Source: Rhodoferax sp.
GTDB lineage: Bacteria; Pseudomonadota; Gammaproteobacteria; Burkholderiales; Burkholderiaceae_C
Reading direction: 5' to 3'
Length of the DNA: 64,000 bases
Assembly (NCBI GenBank): GCA_030682475.1
Contig: JAUXOA010000091.1
Location: 1 to 64,000 of the forward strand
In this document: positions 53,568 to 62,682 of the stretch, piece after piece
Layout: every line of letters begins with the position of its first letter
How positions within the stretch are numbered: the stretch's first letter is position 1
Program-made: the position numbers and the translations under genes
Notes under the pieces: model-generated
What the model saw: the letters and a program-made list of their open reading frames with translations, nothing else
What the model was told of the DNA's origin: nothing
Databases searched by the model: none

Positions 53568-54248
53568 TTACAAATCGCGGCAGATTGTGTAGAACCCCCC
53601 AGTATTCGCATAGGTAGTAGTACCTGTTGTTGGAGCCGTCTGGGCGTACCGGTCGGTCCCCGACGTGGCGCGCAGGTTGCCACCATGGGCGAGACCATCG
53701 TCCAGTTGCTTGTCAATCGAGAGTGCCGATTGTTCTGGCACACTGCTCAGGCAAACCACCAACTGATTGCTAGCTGAAGATCGCCCCTGGATTTGTGTGG
53801 TGTTGGCAATAGCCGTTCGTCCGCCCCACGCGTTCACCGGCAGCACCGCTGCGCCCGTTGCGGTTAAATCGCCGGAGAGAAAACCGGCCATGCGCAGGTG
53901 CTGGAAAAACGCTGCAGTCTCTGTGCCGCTAGTAGCAGTAGAAGTAACAGCGAAGGTGTCAGTAAGGACGCCCTCAATAACGCCATCGGCGTCGCCGGCC
54001 TTCGTTCCTGCCCATGCAGCCCCACGCGTGTCAGCAGTTTTGTCATCGCCCGCCAAAGCCTGGTAGCGCTCGACGTAAGCACTGTGGGCGACGGCAATGC
54101 TAGTGAGCTGGGCGACAGCGCTCTTGATACGGCCGGCTTCGATCAGCTCCTGCCCCTTCATAGCGCCGCCCAGAATCAGGCCACCGATGACCAGAACGGT
54201 GGTGACTTCCACCAGAGTGAAACCACCTTGTTTGTTGAATGTTTTCAT
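53568..54248 (-). CDS. Type IV prepilin-like protein
   Basis: A 226-residue prepilin from ATG 54248: MKTFNKQGG^FTLVEVTTVLVI. The architecture and leader are close to the downstream pilin, which suggests tandem duplication. The C-terminal region has a Cys pair (VVCLSS; TICRDL). The open frame upstream (to 54347) is not part of the protein. Confidence 0.85.
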   Translation of the reverse strand: MKTFNKQGGFTLVEVTTVLVIGGLILGGAMKGQELIEAGRIKSAVAQLTSIAVAHSAYVERYQALAGDDKTADTRGAAWAGTKAGDADGVIEGVLTDTFAVTSTATSGTETAAFFQHLRMAGFLSGDLTATGAAVLPVNAWGGRTAIANTTQIQGRSSASNQLVVCLSSVPEQSALSIDKQLDDGLAHGGNLRATSGTDRYAQTAPTTGTTTYANTGGFYTICRDL

Positions 54249-54324
54249 GAGTCGAGTCTCCAAAATGAGCCAATGCAAATCGCATCGGTAACTCACTATA
54301 GTCGCCCGTTTCAGGTTCAGGGAG

Positions 54325-55461
54325 TCAGGATTTTTTACACGCCACACACAGGGTCATGCGGATGCCGTCGCCCAGGCGTTGCGCGTCAAGGTCGGCACCG
54401 GCTTTTTTTGCTTGTTGGCGCGCCTGGTAGAGACCCAGCCCCTGGTTGAGAGCGCCGGAACTGGCCCAGGGCTCGAACAGCTTTTCCAGCGGGATTTCAA
54501 GCGGCAGATGCGGCGTATCAAAATGCACCCAGACGGCGGACCCCTGTTCGACCAGGGTGACCTGGCAGCGCGCCGTGAGCAGGCGTTGGCGCGAAAGGAC
54601 GGACACGTTGCCCAGCACGTTGTCCAGCACCGTGGCCAGTGCCGCGGCGTCCCACTGCAGCGTGGCAGCGCCCGCCAGATCGATTTCAACCTGGTGCATT
54701 TGCCCGGCCTGCAGGATCTGCGCCGCCAGATCGATCTCGGTCCATGGCGCCAGCGCCGATCGGCGCCCGACCGGGTTTAACAAGGCCTGTGTCATGCGCT
54801 GTGCCCGCTTGGCTGCGAACGCCGCGTTGCTGCGCAAGCGGCGGGCGCGGAGCATCAGCAGCTCGTCGTTTTCCGCCGTCGCAAAGTCGTCTGCCACCAA
54901 CTCGACCCACTGCGCCAGGTTGCGCATATCGTGTTGCAAAAAAACGCTGACCTGGGCGCGCTGGTTCACCGCTGCCAGCAGCGCGAGCTGGCGGGCCGCC
55001 AAAGCGCCTTGCAGCATGGCGAACAGAACTTGGGCCGCCTGCATGGCAAAAAGCAGGCGCTCCCCGTGCAGGCCCTTGAGCCCGATGCGAAGATCGAGCG
55101 AAATATCGTCGTATTGAAAGCACTGGCTCAGCACTTGTTGCTTCAGGCGCTGTCCTTGGCGCCGGGTGGGTGGCGCGTCCGAGGGCACGGTGGTCGGGAT
55201 TTTGGGTCCTAAACTGGCGGCTATCGGCGCGCCATACCAACTGCCCCGCCAGTCCAGACTGTGCAGGCCGACCTGGAACAGCGTCTGCTGGTGGCGTTGC
55301 AGCGTGCCGATCGGGTCTTCCTGCAACTGCGCCTGCAGGGCCAGCAAGCGATCGATCTGCTGGCGGTGCAAGCGGCTCAAGCGGCGCAGCCAGAACAGGC
55401 TGAAAGCGATACTGAAGCCGGCCGCCAGCATGAGCGCTGCGAGATCGTAGAGGTTGGTCAA
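54325..55461 (-). CDS. Sensor histidine kinase of the pilus operon
   Basis: A 378-residue protein with one N-terminal membrane span (LAALMLAAGFSIAFSLFWL). A phosphoacceptor region FLQHDMRNLAQWVEL carries the candidate histidine, followed by an HATPase part (VLDNVLGN; GLGLYQARQQAKKAG). No periplasmic sensor domain. The start overlaps the regulator stop (ATGA-type). Confidence 0.75.
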   Translation of the reverse strand: MTNLYDLAALMLAAGFSIAFSLFWLRRLSRLHRQQIDRLLALQAQLQEDPIGTLQRHQQTLFQVGLHSLDWRGSWYGAPIAASLGPKIPTTVPSDAPPTRRQGQRLKQQVLSQCFQYDDISLDLRIGLKGLHGERLLFAMQAAQVLFAMLQGALAARQLALLAAVNQRAQVSVFLQHDMRNLAQWVELVADDFATAENDELLMLRARRLRSNAAFAAKRAQRMTQALLNPVGRRSALAPWTEIDLAAQILQAGQMHQVEIDLAGAATLQWDAAALATVLDNVLGNVSVLSRQRLLTARCQVTLVEQGSAVWVHFDTPHLPLEIPLEKLFEPWASSGALNQGLGLYQARQQAKKAGADLDAQRLGDGIRMTLCVACKKS

Positions 55462-56075
55462 GGCGCGGCCCTTTCGATACCGAATTTTTTCATGAAATAG
55501 TACAGGTGCTCGCGGCTCAAGCCGAGCTTGCGGGCCGCTTGCGTGACATTGAAGGCCTGCTCGGCCAGCACCGTGCGCACCAGCCTTTCTTGCGCCCCGG
55601 CGCCAAACTCCTGCACCCCTTCGGCCATCGGCGCCGTCAGGGTCAGGCGCGCCTGACCCTCGGCACTGAGCTGGCGTTCGGCCTGGATGAAGAGTACGGC
55701 GCGGTCGAGCGCCTCGCCCAGACGCTTGCGGGTGACCGGTTTGTTCAAAAAGTCGAAGGCACCCAGCCCAATGGCGGTCAGCGCGATGGCAGCTTCGTCC
55801 TGGCCCGTCAGCACCACGACCTTGAGCGCCGGACGCTCCAACAGGAGCAGGCGCAGCAGCTCGAGGCCGACGCTGGGATCGTTCGGACGGGGTGGCAAAC
55901 CGAGGTCGAGCAGGGCCAGCTCAATCGGGGTTGGCGTCTGCCGGGAAAGAGGCAGCGCTTCGAGTGCCGAGCCGGCTGAGAGCACCTGGTAACCCATGTC
56001 TTCGAGCGCGCCGCACCACCAATCGCGCAAGGAAGCGTCGTCTTCGACCAGCAGGATGGTTAGCCCGGTTGGCAT
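55458..56075 (-). CDS. Response regulator with Fis-type HTH
   Basis: A 205-residue protein. The receiver (VEDDASLRDWW, LLDLGLP, VLTGQDEAA, LNKPVTR) is followed by a C-terminal Fis-like helix-turn-helix (FNVTQAARKLGLSREHLYYFMKKF). There is no sigma-54 AAA+ domain, so it is of the RegA/ActR shape. It is presumably phosphorylated by the adjoining kinase. Confidence 0.87.
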   Translation of the reverse strand: MPTGLTILLVEDDASLRDWWCGALEDMGYQVLSAGSALEALPLSRQTPTPIELALLDLGLPPRPNDPSVGLELLRLLLLERPALKVVVLTGQDEAAIALTAIGLGAFDFLNKPVTRKRLGEALDRAVLFIQAERQLSAEGQARLTLTAPMAEGVQEFGAGAQERLVRTVLAEQAFNVTQAARKLGLSREHLYYFMKKFGIERAAP

Positions 56076-56078
56076 GGT

Positions 56079-56921
56079 TTAAGGCAGGACCCCGGCCTTG
56101 AGCATATTGCTGACGATGGTCTCGGTCGTCTGCCACTGGAAAAGATCGTCGAACGCGCCGTTCGTGCCGCCGACCTCGGTGCGTGGATGAGACACATAAA
56201 CGACGTCCCCGTTGAGGTTGGCGGCCTCGTCCACTCCCGAGCTGAGCGTGCCGTTGCGCCCCATCGACCAAACCACGAACGAGGCCGAAACCAAGGTATT
56301 TGCGGCCACCGCGCCGCAGTTGGTGGCCGAGATGCCGGACGAGGAAGCGCAGACTCTAAGCTCGCCGGCCGGCGGCGGTGTGACCTGCGCGGTGCCCTGG
56401 TAAAAATTATTTTTAATCCCGTTGGCCATAGTCAAGAAATAGCAAGGATTGGCCGCTGGGCAATTGATGGGGTTATTTGCGTTGATTGGTTCGCTGTTAC
56501 TGGTAGTGAGATGCGAAACCCCGTAACGCAGGCCGAAAGCCCATGCATCCTGCATCTCCCCGCCCACGCTCTGTTCGCCCAGGCCCAGGGTGCGGGCCGG
56601 CAGATAGCCATCGTTGGGGTTGGCGCACCTGCCACGCTGTTCGGTCGCCACCAGCACCGTCATTACCTCGAGTCCGTTGCTGGCCAGGGTTGCAGGACAG
56701 GGAATCCGGCGATTGACCATGGCGAAGGCGAGGACCGCATCCGACGCCTGCTTGATGCGCTGTTGCGTCTCGTTGACATTTCTGTTGTCGAGCTGCGGGC
56801 CGAGCGCATTAATGATGACGCCCAGAATCAAGCCCATGATGACCAGCACCAGGGCGATCTCCACCAGGCTGAAGCCACGCTGGCCGGCTTTTGCCGCGCG
56901 TTCGATTCTTGTTTTGAGCAT
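56079..56921 (-). CDS. Prepilin-like protein
   Basis: A 280-residue protein. A longer, basic leader (MLKTRIERAAKAGQRG^FSLVEIALVLVI) is followed by a hydrophobic helix and a large head with several cysteines (CPATLAS; CPAANPCYFL). The size suggests a minor pilin. Confidence 0.82.
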   Translation of the reverse strand: MLKTRIERAAKAGQRGFSLVEIALVLVIMGLILGVIINALGPQLDNRNVNETQQRIKQASDAVLAFAMVNRRIPCPATLASNGLEVMTVLVATEQRGRCANPNDGYLPARTLGLGEQSVGGEMQDAWAFGLRYGVSHLTTSNSEPINANNPINCPAANPCYFLTMANGIKNNFYQGTAQVTPPPAGELRVCASSSGISATNCGAVAANTLVSASFVVWSMGRNGTLSSGVDEAANLNGDVVYVSHPRTEVGGTNGAFDDLFQWQTTETIVSNMLKAGVLP

Positions 56922-56926
56922 TTTCC

Positions 56927-57541
56927 TTACTCCTTAGGGGTGGTGGCGCTGGCGCCTGCTTGGGGCGGGATGATACGGATAGCGCCAGGGGGCAACAGGT
57001 CGAGCGACTGGCCGGAAGGCAGGTCGATGACCTGGCCCGGCCTGGCCTTGAGCAGCAATTCTTTTGCGCCGGGCTCGAGCATACCCGTTTGCCCGGCCAG
57101 CGCACGCAAGGGCTCCTCGACGCCCCGACCATAGAGCGGCTGGTCATTGACCCAGACCGTGCTGCGCTGACCCGAGCGGATGACGACGCCGCTGATGACC
57201 AGCGTGTCGGGCAGGCCCGGGGCGGCCTCGCGCAAGCGATCGCTTGGCAGCGCAAGAAGCGCCGCCGGCGCCGCTTTGTCTGTGCTGTCCACCGCGCTGC
57301 GTGTTGCTTCCAGGTTTTTACGCTGCCCCGGCGACAGGAGCAGCGTGCCCAGCGCAGGGGCTGCTGCGGCTGGCAACTCGGTGGCACGCAGCGGCCCGGC
57401 AGCTTGCGCCAGCGCCGCGCCAGTGCCCAGCGCGGCCAGGCCGAAGGCGGCGCGCCCAAGCACCCAGAGGGCGACCCAGGCGGCCCTTGTGCTGAAACAC
57501 GCGGTGTGCGCAAAAGGGGTCAACGCAGGCTTGTTATTCAT
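56927..57541 (-). CDS. PilP/MshK-like pilus assembly protein
   Basis: A 204-residue protein from ATG 57541 (MNNKPALTPF), with an N-terminal hydrophobic anchor and a C-terminal beta domain (LVISGVVIRSGQRSTVWVNDQPL). In pilus and secretion machines this subunit links the inner-membrane platform with the secretin. It overlaps the PilO-like gene by 4 nt. The assignment rests on position and fold pattern. Confidence 0.65.
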   Translation of the reverse strand: MNNKPALTPFAHTACFSTRAAWVALWVLGRAAFGLAALGTGAALAQAAGPLRATELPAAAAPALGTLLLSPGQRKNLEATRSAVDSTDKAAPAALLALPSDRLREAAPGLPDTLVISGVVIRSGQRSTVWVNDQPLYGRGVEEPLRALAGQTGMLEPGAKELLLKARPGQVIDLPSGQSLDLLPPGAIRIIPPQAGASATTPKE

Positions 57542-58170
57542 GGTGTTTTGGGGGTGGCGGCGTCGGCCAGCACATACAACCACGACAAATTGCACAGCAC
57601 ATTGACGGCCGGAACCGAGGTCTTTGCAGGGGTGAAGATTTGTCGTTCATAGACGCAGGAGTCGGCCGTAAAGTAACCCGCACCGCTGTTTTGCAAGCGT
57701 CCAAGCAGCGCCAGCCACTCCTCCTCATGAACCCCGCTGACAGTCAGCTTCATCGGTACCCGCACCAACTGCGCGACCCCGCCCCCAGTCTTGTCATCGC
57801 TCAGCTTTTTCAGTTTTTCCTGGGGTCCTAGCTCCCACTCGAGCGCGCTGGGGTGCAACGCCTTGGCGGCGTTTTCAAGTGTTTCCAGCATCAGCAGCCG
57901 ATCAGGCACCTGGGTAAAGCGGGCTTGCTTGAGCTGGTCGAACCTGGGCAGGTTGGCTTCCAGTCGGGCCCGGTCGGCCTGCGTCTTCTGCAGGGCTTCT
58001 TTGGCAGCCAGCAGCCGCGCTTGCGCCTGGCCTTGCTCGAGCGCGCTGGTTTTGGCAAACCAGCTTGCGCCGCCCGCCAATGCGGCGGCGGCGACCCCCA
58101 TGGCCGCTGCGGCAATCAGCGGCCGAGACGACAGGCGCCAGGGGTTGCGCAGTTTTGCCTGCGGGTTCAT
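57538..58170 (-). CDS. PilO/MshJ-like pilus assembly protein
   Basis: A 210-residue protein with one N-terminal span (LIAAAAMGVAAAALAGGASWF), a coiled coil and a small alpha/beta domain. PilO-type proteins form the inner-membrane alignment complex. It overlaps both neighbours by 4 nt. Confidence 0.68.
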   Translation of the reverse strand: MNPQAKLRNPWRLSSRPLIAAAAMGVAAAALAGGASWFAKTSALEQGQAQARLLAAKEALQKTQADRARLEANLPRFDQLKQARFTQVPDRLLMLETLENAAKALHPSALEWELGPQEKLKKLSDDKTGGGVAQLVRVPMKLTVSGVHEEEWLALLGRLQNSGAGYFTADSCVYERQIFTPAKTSVPAVNVLCNLSWLYVLADAATPKTP

Positions 58171-59762
58171 GGCGCGGCCTTCAGCAGACAGAATTCCAGG
58201 GCGCGGTCCCCCGCTACCCCGGCTACTCCCAACTTGCCCACTTGCGCCTGTGCCGGGTCGAGGTTCACTGCGGACTTGATGAGGGAGGCCGACCAGCCGC
58301 CGGCATTCAAGCCGGCCAGCAAGCGGTTCTGGAGCTGCAGCGCCTGCCGCTGGCTAAGGCCCTGGGGCAGCGCGGCCGTCAGATTCAGCAAGGCGGCAGA
58401 CGGCTTCGCTGTTGCGGTGGCGGTGGCGGTGGCGGGCGCTGGGGCGATGATTTCGACAGCCTGCTCCCGCGCCTTGGGACATTGCAAAGGCAGCACCTGC
58501 AGCGCCGGCGCCGGGCCCGCCGTGTCGGCCTGTAAACGGGGCAGATTCCAGACGATTTTTTGCAGCTCGACCCCGGGTGCAGCCTGCAGCGCGCTTGCAA
58601 TATGCTGCATGGCGGCGAACTGATCCGCTTGCATGGCGATGAATTGTTGCCAGGCCTGCACCGTCGCCACCGTGAGCCCGGCCTGACGCAGGTCGCCCTT
58701 GGCAAGCAGGGCTTCCTGGCGTGCTTGCTGGTTAATGGCGCTGGCGCTGGCCAGTTGCTCGTGCGCCAGGCTGCGCTTGGCCAGGGACTCGGACAGCAAT
58801 TGGGCCGACCACAGGCCAGACAAAGCGAGCGCGGTAAAACCTGCGATTTTTGAGCTTCTTGCGATCTGTTCGGCACGCCAAGAGCTGCGAAATTTTTGCG
58901 GAAAGAACTGTAGCTGTGCGGCGACAGACTTTAGCTGCGGCAACAGGCGGGCATAGGCGTCGGTGACGGCTTCGATCAATTGCAGGTCCAGCGTCGGATC
59001 GTTGCTGAGGTCTGCCTGGGCCTGCTGGTCGTCAAACGGGAGCCAGAGCTGGGTCGCCACCGGCAGGTCGGCGCTGCTGAGCCACTCCTGGGAAATGAGG
59101 TACTGGACCGTCCTTCGCGCCTCGGCCAACACCGAGGGGGCCGACAAGCTGCCCTGGTTGACGTTCAAGACCAGGCGCGAAAACAGTGGCGTCTTGCCGC
59201 GAACCAATACCTGGCGCAGACCGGCAGCGGTCGCTACCAGGGCCAGTGTAGGCCGGAGGTGGGCCGGTTCGGCCACCTCCAGTGTGAATTCGGTCCGCGC
59301 TCGCCGCGCTGCTTTCTGATCGATCGCAAGGGCAATCAAGGCTGACATCGGCCACAGGCCCTTGACACGGGCATGGCACGCAGCCAGGGCAGCCAGCCAT
59401 TCGCCAATGCGCTCGCTGGCCCCGATCCCGATCAGGCTGGCCCGCGTCGGCGGGCGCCATGAGCCGGAAGAGGAAAGTACGGCGGCGCGGTAGGGCATAT
59501 CGCGAAACTGCTGTGTCAGCCGCCGCTGCAGCAACCGCCGTCGGGTAGCCGGGAGCCAGATCGGCGGCAAATTGCTGCGGACATACGATTCGTCCATGAG
59601 GTCGGTGACCAGTGAACAGTTGGTGCCGACGGGCATGTGCTGCATGAGCCACGCTGTCGGGTCGTCCTGCGCCCCGGCGGTTGCCACATGCTCGGCAGCA
59701 GCGCGGCCGAGCCGATACAGGTGTTCCGATCTCTGCGCGATGACGAGGGCAAAATCAGCCAT
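58167..59762 (-). CDS. PilM/PilN-like (MshI-like) assembly protein
   Basis: A 531-residue protein from ATG 59762 (MADFALVIAQRSEHL). A cytoplasmic N-terminal part of about 330 residues is followed by a single span (SKIAGFTALALSGLWSAQLL), a coiled coil (LAKRSLAHEQLASASAINQQ) and a periplasmic PilN-like end. It looks like a PilM-PilN fusion in the position of MshI. Weak similarity to known families makes this tentative. Confidence 0.6.
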   Translation of the reverse strand: MADFALVIAQRSEHLYRLGRAAAEHVATAGAQDDPTAWLMQHMPVGTNCSLVTDLMDESYVRSNLPPIWLPATRRRLLQRRLTQQFRDMPYRAAVLSSSGSWRPPTRASLIGIGASERIGEWLAALAACHARVKGLWPMSALIALAIDQKAARRARTEFTLEVAEPAHLRPTLALVATAAGLRQVLVRGKTPLFSRLVLNVNQGSLSAPSVLAEARRTVQYLISQEWLSSADLPVATQLWLPFDDQQAQADLSNDPTLDLQLIEAVTDAYARLLPQLKSVAAQLQFFPQKFRSSWRAEQIARSSKIAGFTALALSGLWSAQLLSESLAKRSLAHEQLASASAINQQARQEALLAKGDLRQAGLTVATVQAWQQFIAMQADQFAAMQHIASALQAAPGVELQKIVWNLPRLQADTAGPAPALQVLPLQCPKAREQAVEIIAPAPATATATATAKPSAALLNLTAALPQGLSQRQALQLQNRLLAGLNAGGWSASLIKSAVNLDPAQAQVGKLGVAGVAGDRALEFCLLKAAP

Positions 59763-59764
59763 AG

Positions 59765-60967
59765 CTAGAATTTGACTTTTGAAATCACGTCGTAGATGGG
59801 CAGCATGACGGCGGACAGGATCCAGATAATCATGCCCCCTAACACCAGGGTCAGGGCCGGCTGGATCAGGGCCTGTAGTTTGTCGATGGCGTCCTTGATT
59901 TCGCGCGTGTAGAAATAGTTGATGTTCTGGAAGGCCTGGTCCAGACCGCCGCTGGTTTCGCCGATCCGCAGCATCCGCAGGACCAGCGGTGGGAACAAGG
60001 TGCTGCTTGCGAAAGCCTCGGATATTTTTTGCCCGTGGGAGATGTTTTGAGCGGCGCCATTGATGGCCTGGCGATAAGCGGTGTTGGGTGACAAGTTTTC
60101 GCACAAGGTCAGGGCGTCGAGCACCGAGATGCCGCTACGGTACATCATGCGGAACGAGGTGGCGAATCGCAGCAGTATGATTTTTTTCAGGATCGGCCCA
60201 ATGATGGGGGCGCGCAGTTTTGCGCTGTCGAGCCAAAGCTTGGCGTCCGGTGACAGGCGAACGACTGCAATCAAAGCAGCCCAGACCAGCGCGACTGCCA
60301 AAGGCAGGACGTACCAGAAGTTAACCAAAAATCCGGAAAAGGCCACCAGCACGCGGGTCTGGAGGGGAACCGTCCCGCCGATATTCTGGATGAAACCGAG
60401 CAATTGCGGAACCAGGTAGATCATCAGGAAACCAATGGCGCCAAGCACCACGGTTCCAGAAAATACGGGATAGATGAGCAGCTTCTTGGTCTGGACGGCG
60501 ATTTCATCTGCCCATTTCAGGCTTTCGACCAGTTCCGAGAGTACCTCCGGCAGCTTGCCGGTGGCCTCCCCGGTGCGGATCAGGCTGATGTTGATCTTGT
60601 CGATGCCCGCAGGCGACTGCTCCAGCGCGTCCGACAGGCTCGTGCCGCCCTCGATACGGTCGACCAAATCCGAAATAAATCGCCTGATACTGGGCGTGTC
60701 TGCGGAATCGCGCAAGTCGATCAGCAAGTCGAACAGCGGAATCCCGGCCTGGCTCAGCGACTGCATGTGGATGAAAATATTGATGAGTTCCTTATTTTCG
60801 AGCCGTTTGGGCGCAAAAAACGAGAACGCGCGTACCGGATTGGCTTGCAGCAGCTCGAGCTGCATACGGCCCAAGCGTGCCTCGAGGTCGGACTCGCTGG
60901 TGGCCGATTGCCGGCCCGAGAGGGTCCGGCCTTCGGCCGTGATGGCACGGTAGTTGAATTCGATCAT
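59765..60967 (-). CDS. GspF/PilC/MshG-like inner-membrane platform protein
   Basis: A 400-residue protein with two GspF repeats. It has the typical GTSLSDALEQSP and ETSGGLDQAFQNINYFY blocks and three membrane spans. It couples the ATPase to pilin extraction. Confidence 0.92.
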   Translation of the reverse strand: MIEFNYRAITAEGRTLSGRQSATSESDLEARLGRMQLELLQANPVRAFSFFAPKRLENKELINIFIHMQSLSQAGIPLFDLLIDLRDSADTPSIRRFISDLVDRIEGGTSLSDALEQSPAGIDKINISLIRTGEATGKLPEVLSELVESLKWADEIAVQTKKLLIYPVFSGTVVLGAIGFLMIYLVPQLLGFIQNIGGTVPLQTRVLVAFSGFLVNFWYVLPLAVALVWAALIAVVRLSPDAKLWLDSAKLRAPIIGPILKKIILLRFATSFRMMYRSGISVLDALTLCENLSPNTAYRQAINGAAQNISHGQKISEAFASSTLFPPLVLRMLRIGETSGGLDQAFQNINYFYTREIKDAIDKLQALIQPALTLVLGGMIIWILSAVMLPIYDVISKVKF

Positions 60968-62682
60968 CAGCCGTCCAGTTGGGTCAAGTCAACCACCCGG
61001 CCCACCTCTTCGAGCGAAGTCGTGCCCGCAAGGACGCGGGAGAGGCCGTCTTCAGCCAGGGTCGTGAAGCCTTTGCCGCGTGCGTGGGCCAGTAGCTCGG
61101 GGCTGCGGGCGTTGCGCGAAAGCAGATCGTCCAGCTCTCTATCGAAGCGCAGCAATTCCATGATGCTGGTACGCCCCTTGTAGCCCTGTCCCTTGCAATC
61201 GGGGCAACCGACCGACCGGTATAAGGTCAGCGGTAAATCGGGCGCAGCGCCGAGCAGCGCTTTCTCACGGTCGCCGCCGTCATAAGACGCCTTGCATTTC
61301 GGACACAGCAGACGCACCAGGCGCTGCGCCACAATGCCGATCAGGTTGCCGGTCATGACGCTGACGGATATCCCCAGGTCGAGCAAACGCACGACGGTAA
61401 GAACGGCAGAGTTGGCGTGCACGGTTGAGAACACCTGATGGCCGGTCATGGCGGCGCGAAAAGCCATTTCGGCCGTTTCCTGGTCGCGAATCTCGCCGAC
61501 GAAGATGATGTCTGGATCTTGCCGCATCATGGACCGGATGCCGTTGGCGAAATCCATCTTGGGGTTGTCTGCGGCGGACGCCTGACGGATTCGGGCCATC
61601 GGGTATTCGACCGGATCCTCAAGCGTCATGATGTTGACGCTTTCGGTGTTCAACTCATTCAGAATGGAATAGAGGGTGGTCGTTTTCCCGCTTCCGGTCG
61701 GGCCGCTGACAAGAATGATTCCATTCGGGCGCGCCAGCATCAAGCGCAGTGTGCTCATCCGGTTTTCGGAAAAACCCATCTGGTCCATTGGCATGATCGA
61801 CTTGTGCCGTTCCAGTACCCGCAGCACAAAGTTCTCGCCATGGAGGGTCGGCTGCACTGCCGCGCGGAAGTCGATATCGCGGCCCCGGATGAGCATCGAA
61901 ATGCGTCCATCCTGGGGCGCGCGGGTTTCGGCAATATCCATACCGGACAAGACTTTGAGCCGGACTGAAAGCGCCGGCCAGTATTGCTTGTGCAGCAGGC
62001 GAATCTGGCGCATGACGCCATCGATGCGGTAGCGAATCCGCAAAAAGCCCTCTTCGGGTTCGAAGTGAATGTCGGACGCGCCTTCATGGACGGCGTCGGC
62101 CAGCAGCGCATCGATGAGCCGGACAATCGGATGCGCGAACGCCTCGCCCCCGCGCATAGCCAGCGTGGCGTCATCGATCTTGCCGGTACGCAATCCCTTG
62201 AGGATGTCGTCTATCGACAGCGCATAGCCGTAGGAACGGTGGATCGCCGCCTGGATGTCGGCCTTGGAGGCGAGCCGCCACGCCAGGGATATGTCCGCAG
62301 GAACCGCCGAACGGCACTGGTCCATCGCCACAACGTCGTTGCTGTCGGTGATGGCCAGCGTCAACTGGCGGGCAGCGGCGTTGAAGCCGACCGGGAAAAC
62401 GTGGTAGCTTTGCGCCAGCGTTTTTGGAATCAGCCGGATCGCCTCATCGTGGGGAACCATGTCGCCCAAGCGGACCGCTTCAGTGGCGCTGGCCGCCGCC
62501 ATGATAGCGGTCAGGTCATCAACCGACAGTATTCCCAGGTTGACCAGGATGTTGCCGACCGAGCCGCCCCGCTTTTCATGCTCGGTCCATGCAATCTCGG
62601 CCTGGTCGTGCGAGATCAGGCCACTGCGTTCGAGTCCAAGGTAAAACGCCTTCGGGTTGTAGTCGTCGAGTTGGGTGCTCAT
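60967..62682 (-). CDS. GspE/PilB/MshE-like assembly ATPase
   Basis: A 571-residue ATPase. An N-terminal MshEN domain precedes Walker A SGPTGSGKTTTL (near residue 320), the Asp box DPDIIFVGEIRDQETAE, His box and zinc tetracysteine (CPKC...CPDCKG). It drives pilus polymerisation. It overlaps gspF-like by 1 nt. Confidence 0.93.
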   Translation of the reverse strand: MSTQLDDYNPKAFYLGLERSGLISHDQAEIAWTEHEKRGGSVGNILVNLGILSVDDLTAIMAAASATEAVRLGDMVPHDEAIRLIPKTLAQSYHVFPVGFNAAARQLTLAITDSNDVVAMDQCRSAVPADISLAWRLASKADIQAAIHRSYGYALSIDDILKGLRTGKIDDATLAMRGGEAFAHPIVRLIDALLADAVHEGASDIHFEPEEGFLRIRYRIDGVMRQIRLLHKQYWPALSVRLKVLSGMDIAETRAPQDGRISMLIRGRDIDFRAAVQPTLHGENFVLRVLERHKSIMPMDQMGFSENRMSTLRLMLARPNGIILVSGPTGSGKTTTLYSILNELNTESVNIMTLEDPVEYPMARIRQASAADNPKMDFANGIRSMMRQDPDIIFVGEIRDQETAEMAFRAAMTGHQVFSTVHANSAVLTVVRLLDLGISVSVMTGNLIGIVAQRLVRLLCPKCKASYDGGDREKALLGAAPDLPLTLYRSVGCPDCKGQGYKGRTSIMELLRFDRELDDLLSRNARSPELLAHARGKGFTTLAEDGLSRVLAGTTSLEEVGRVVDLTQLDG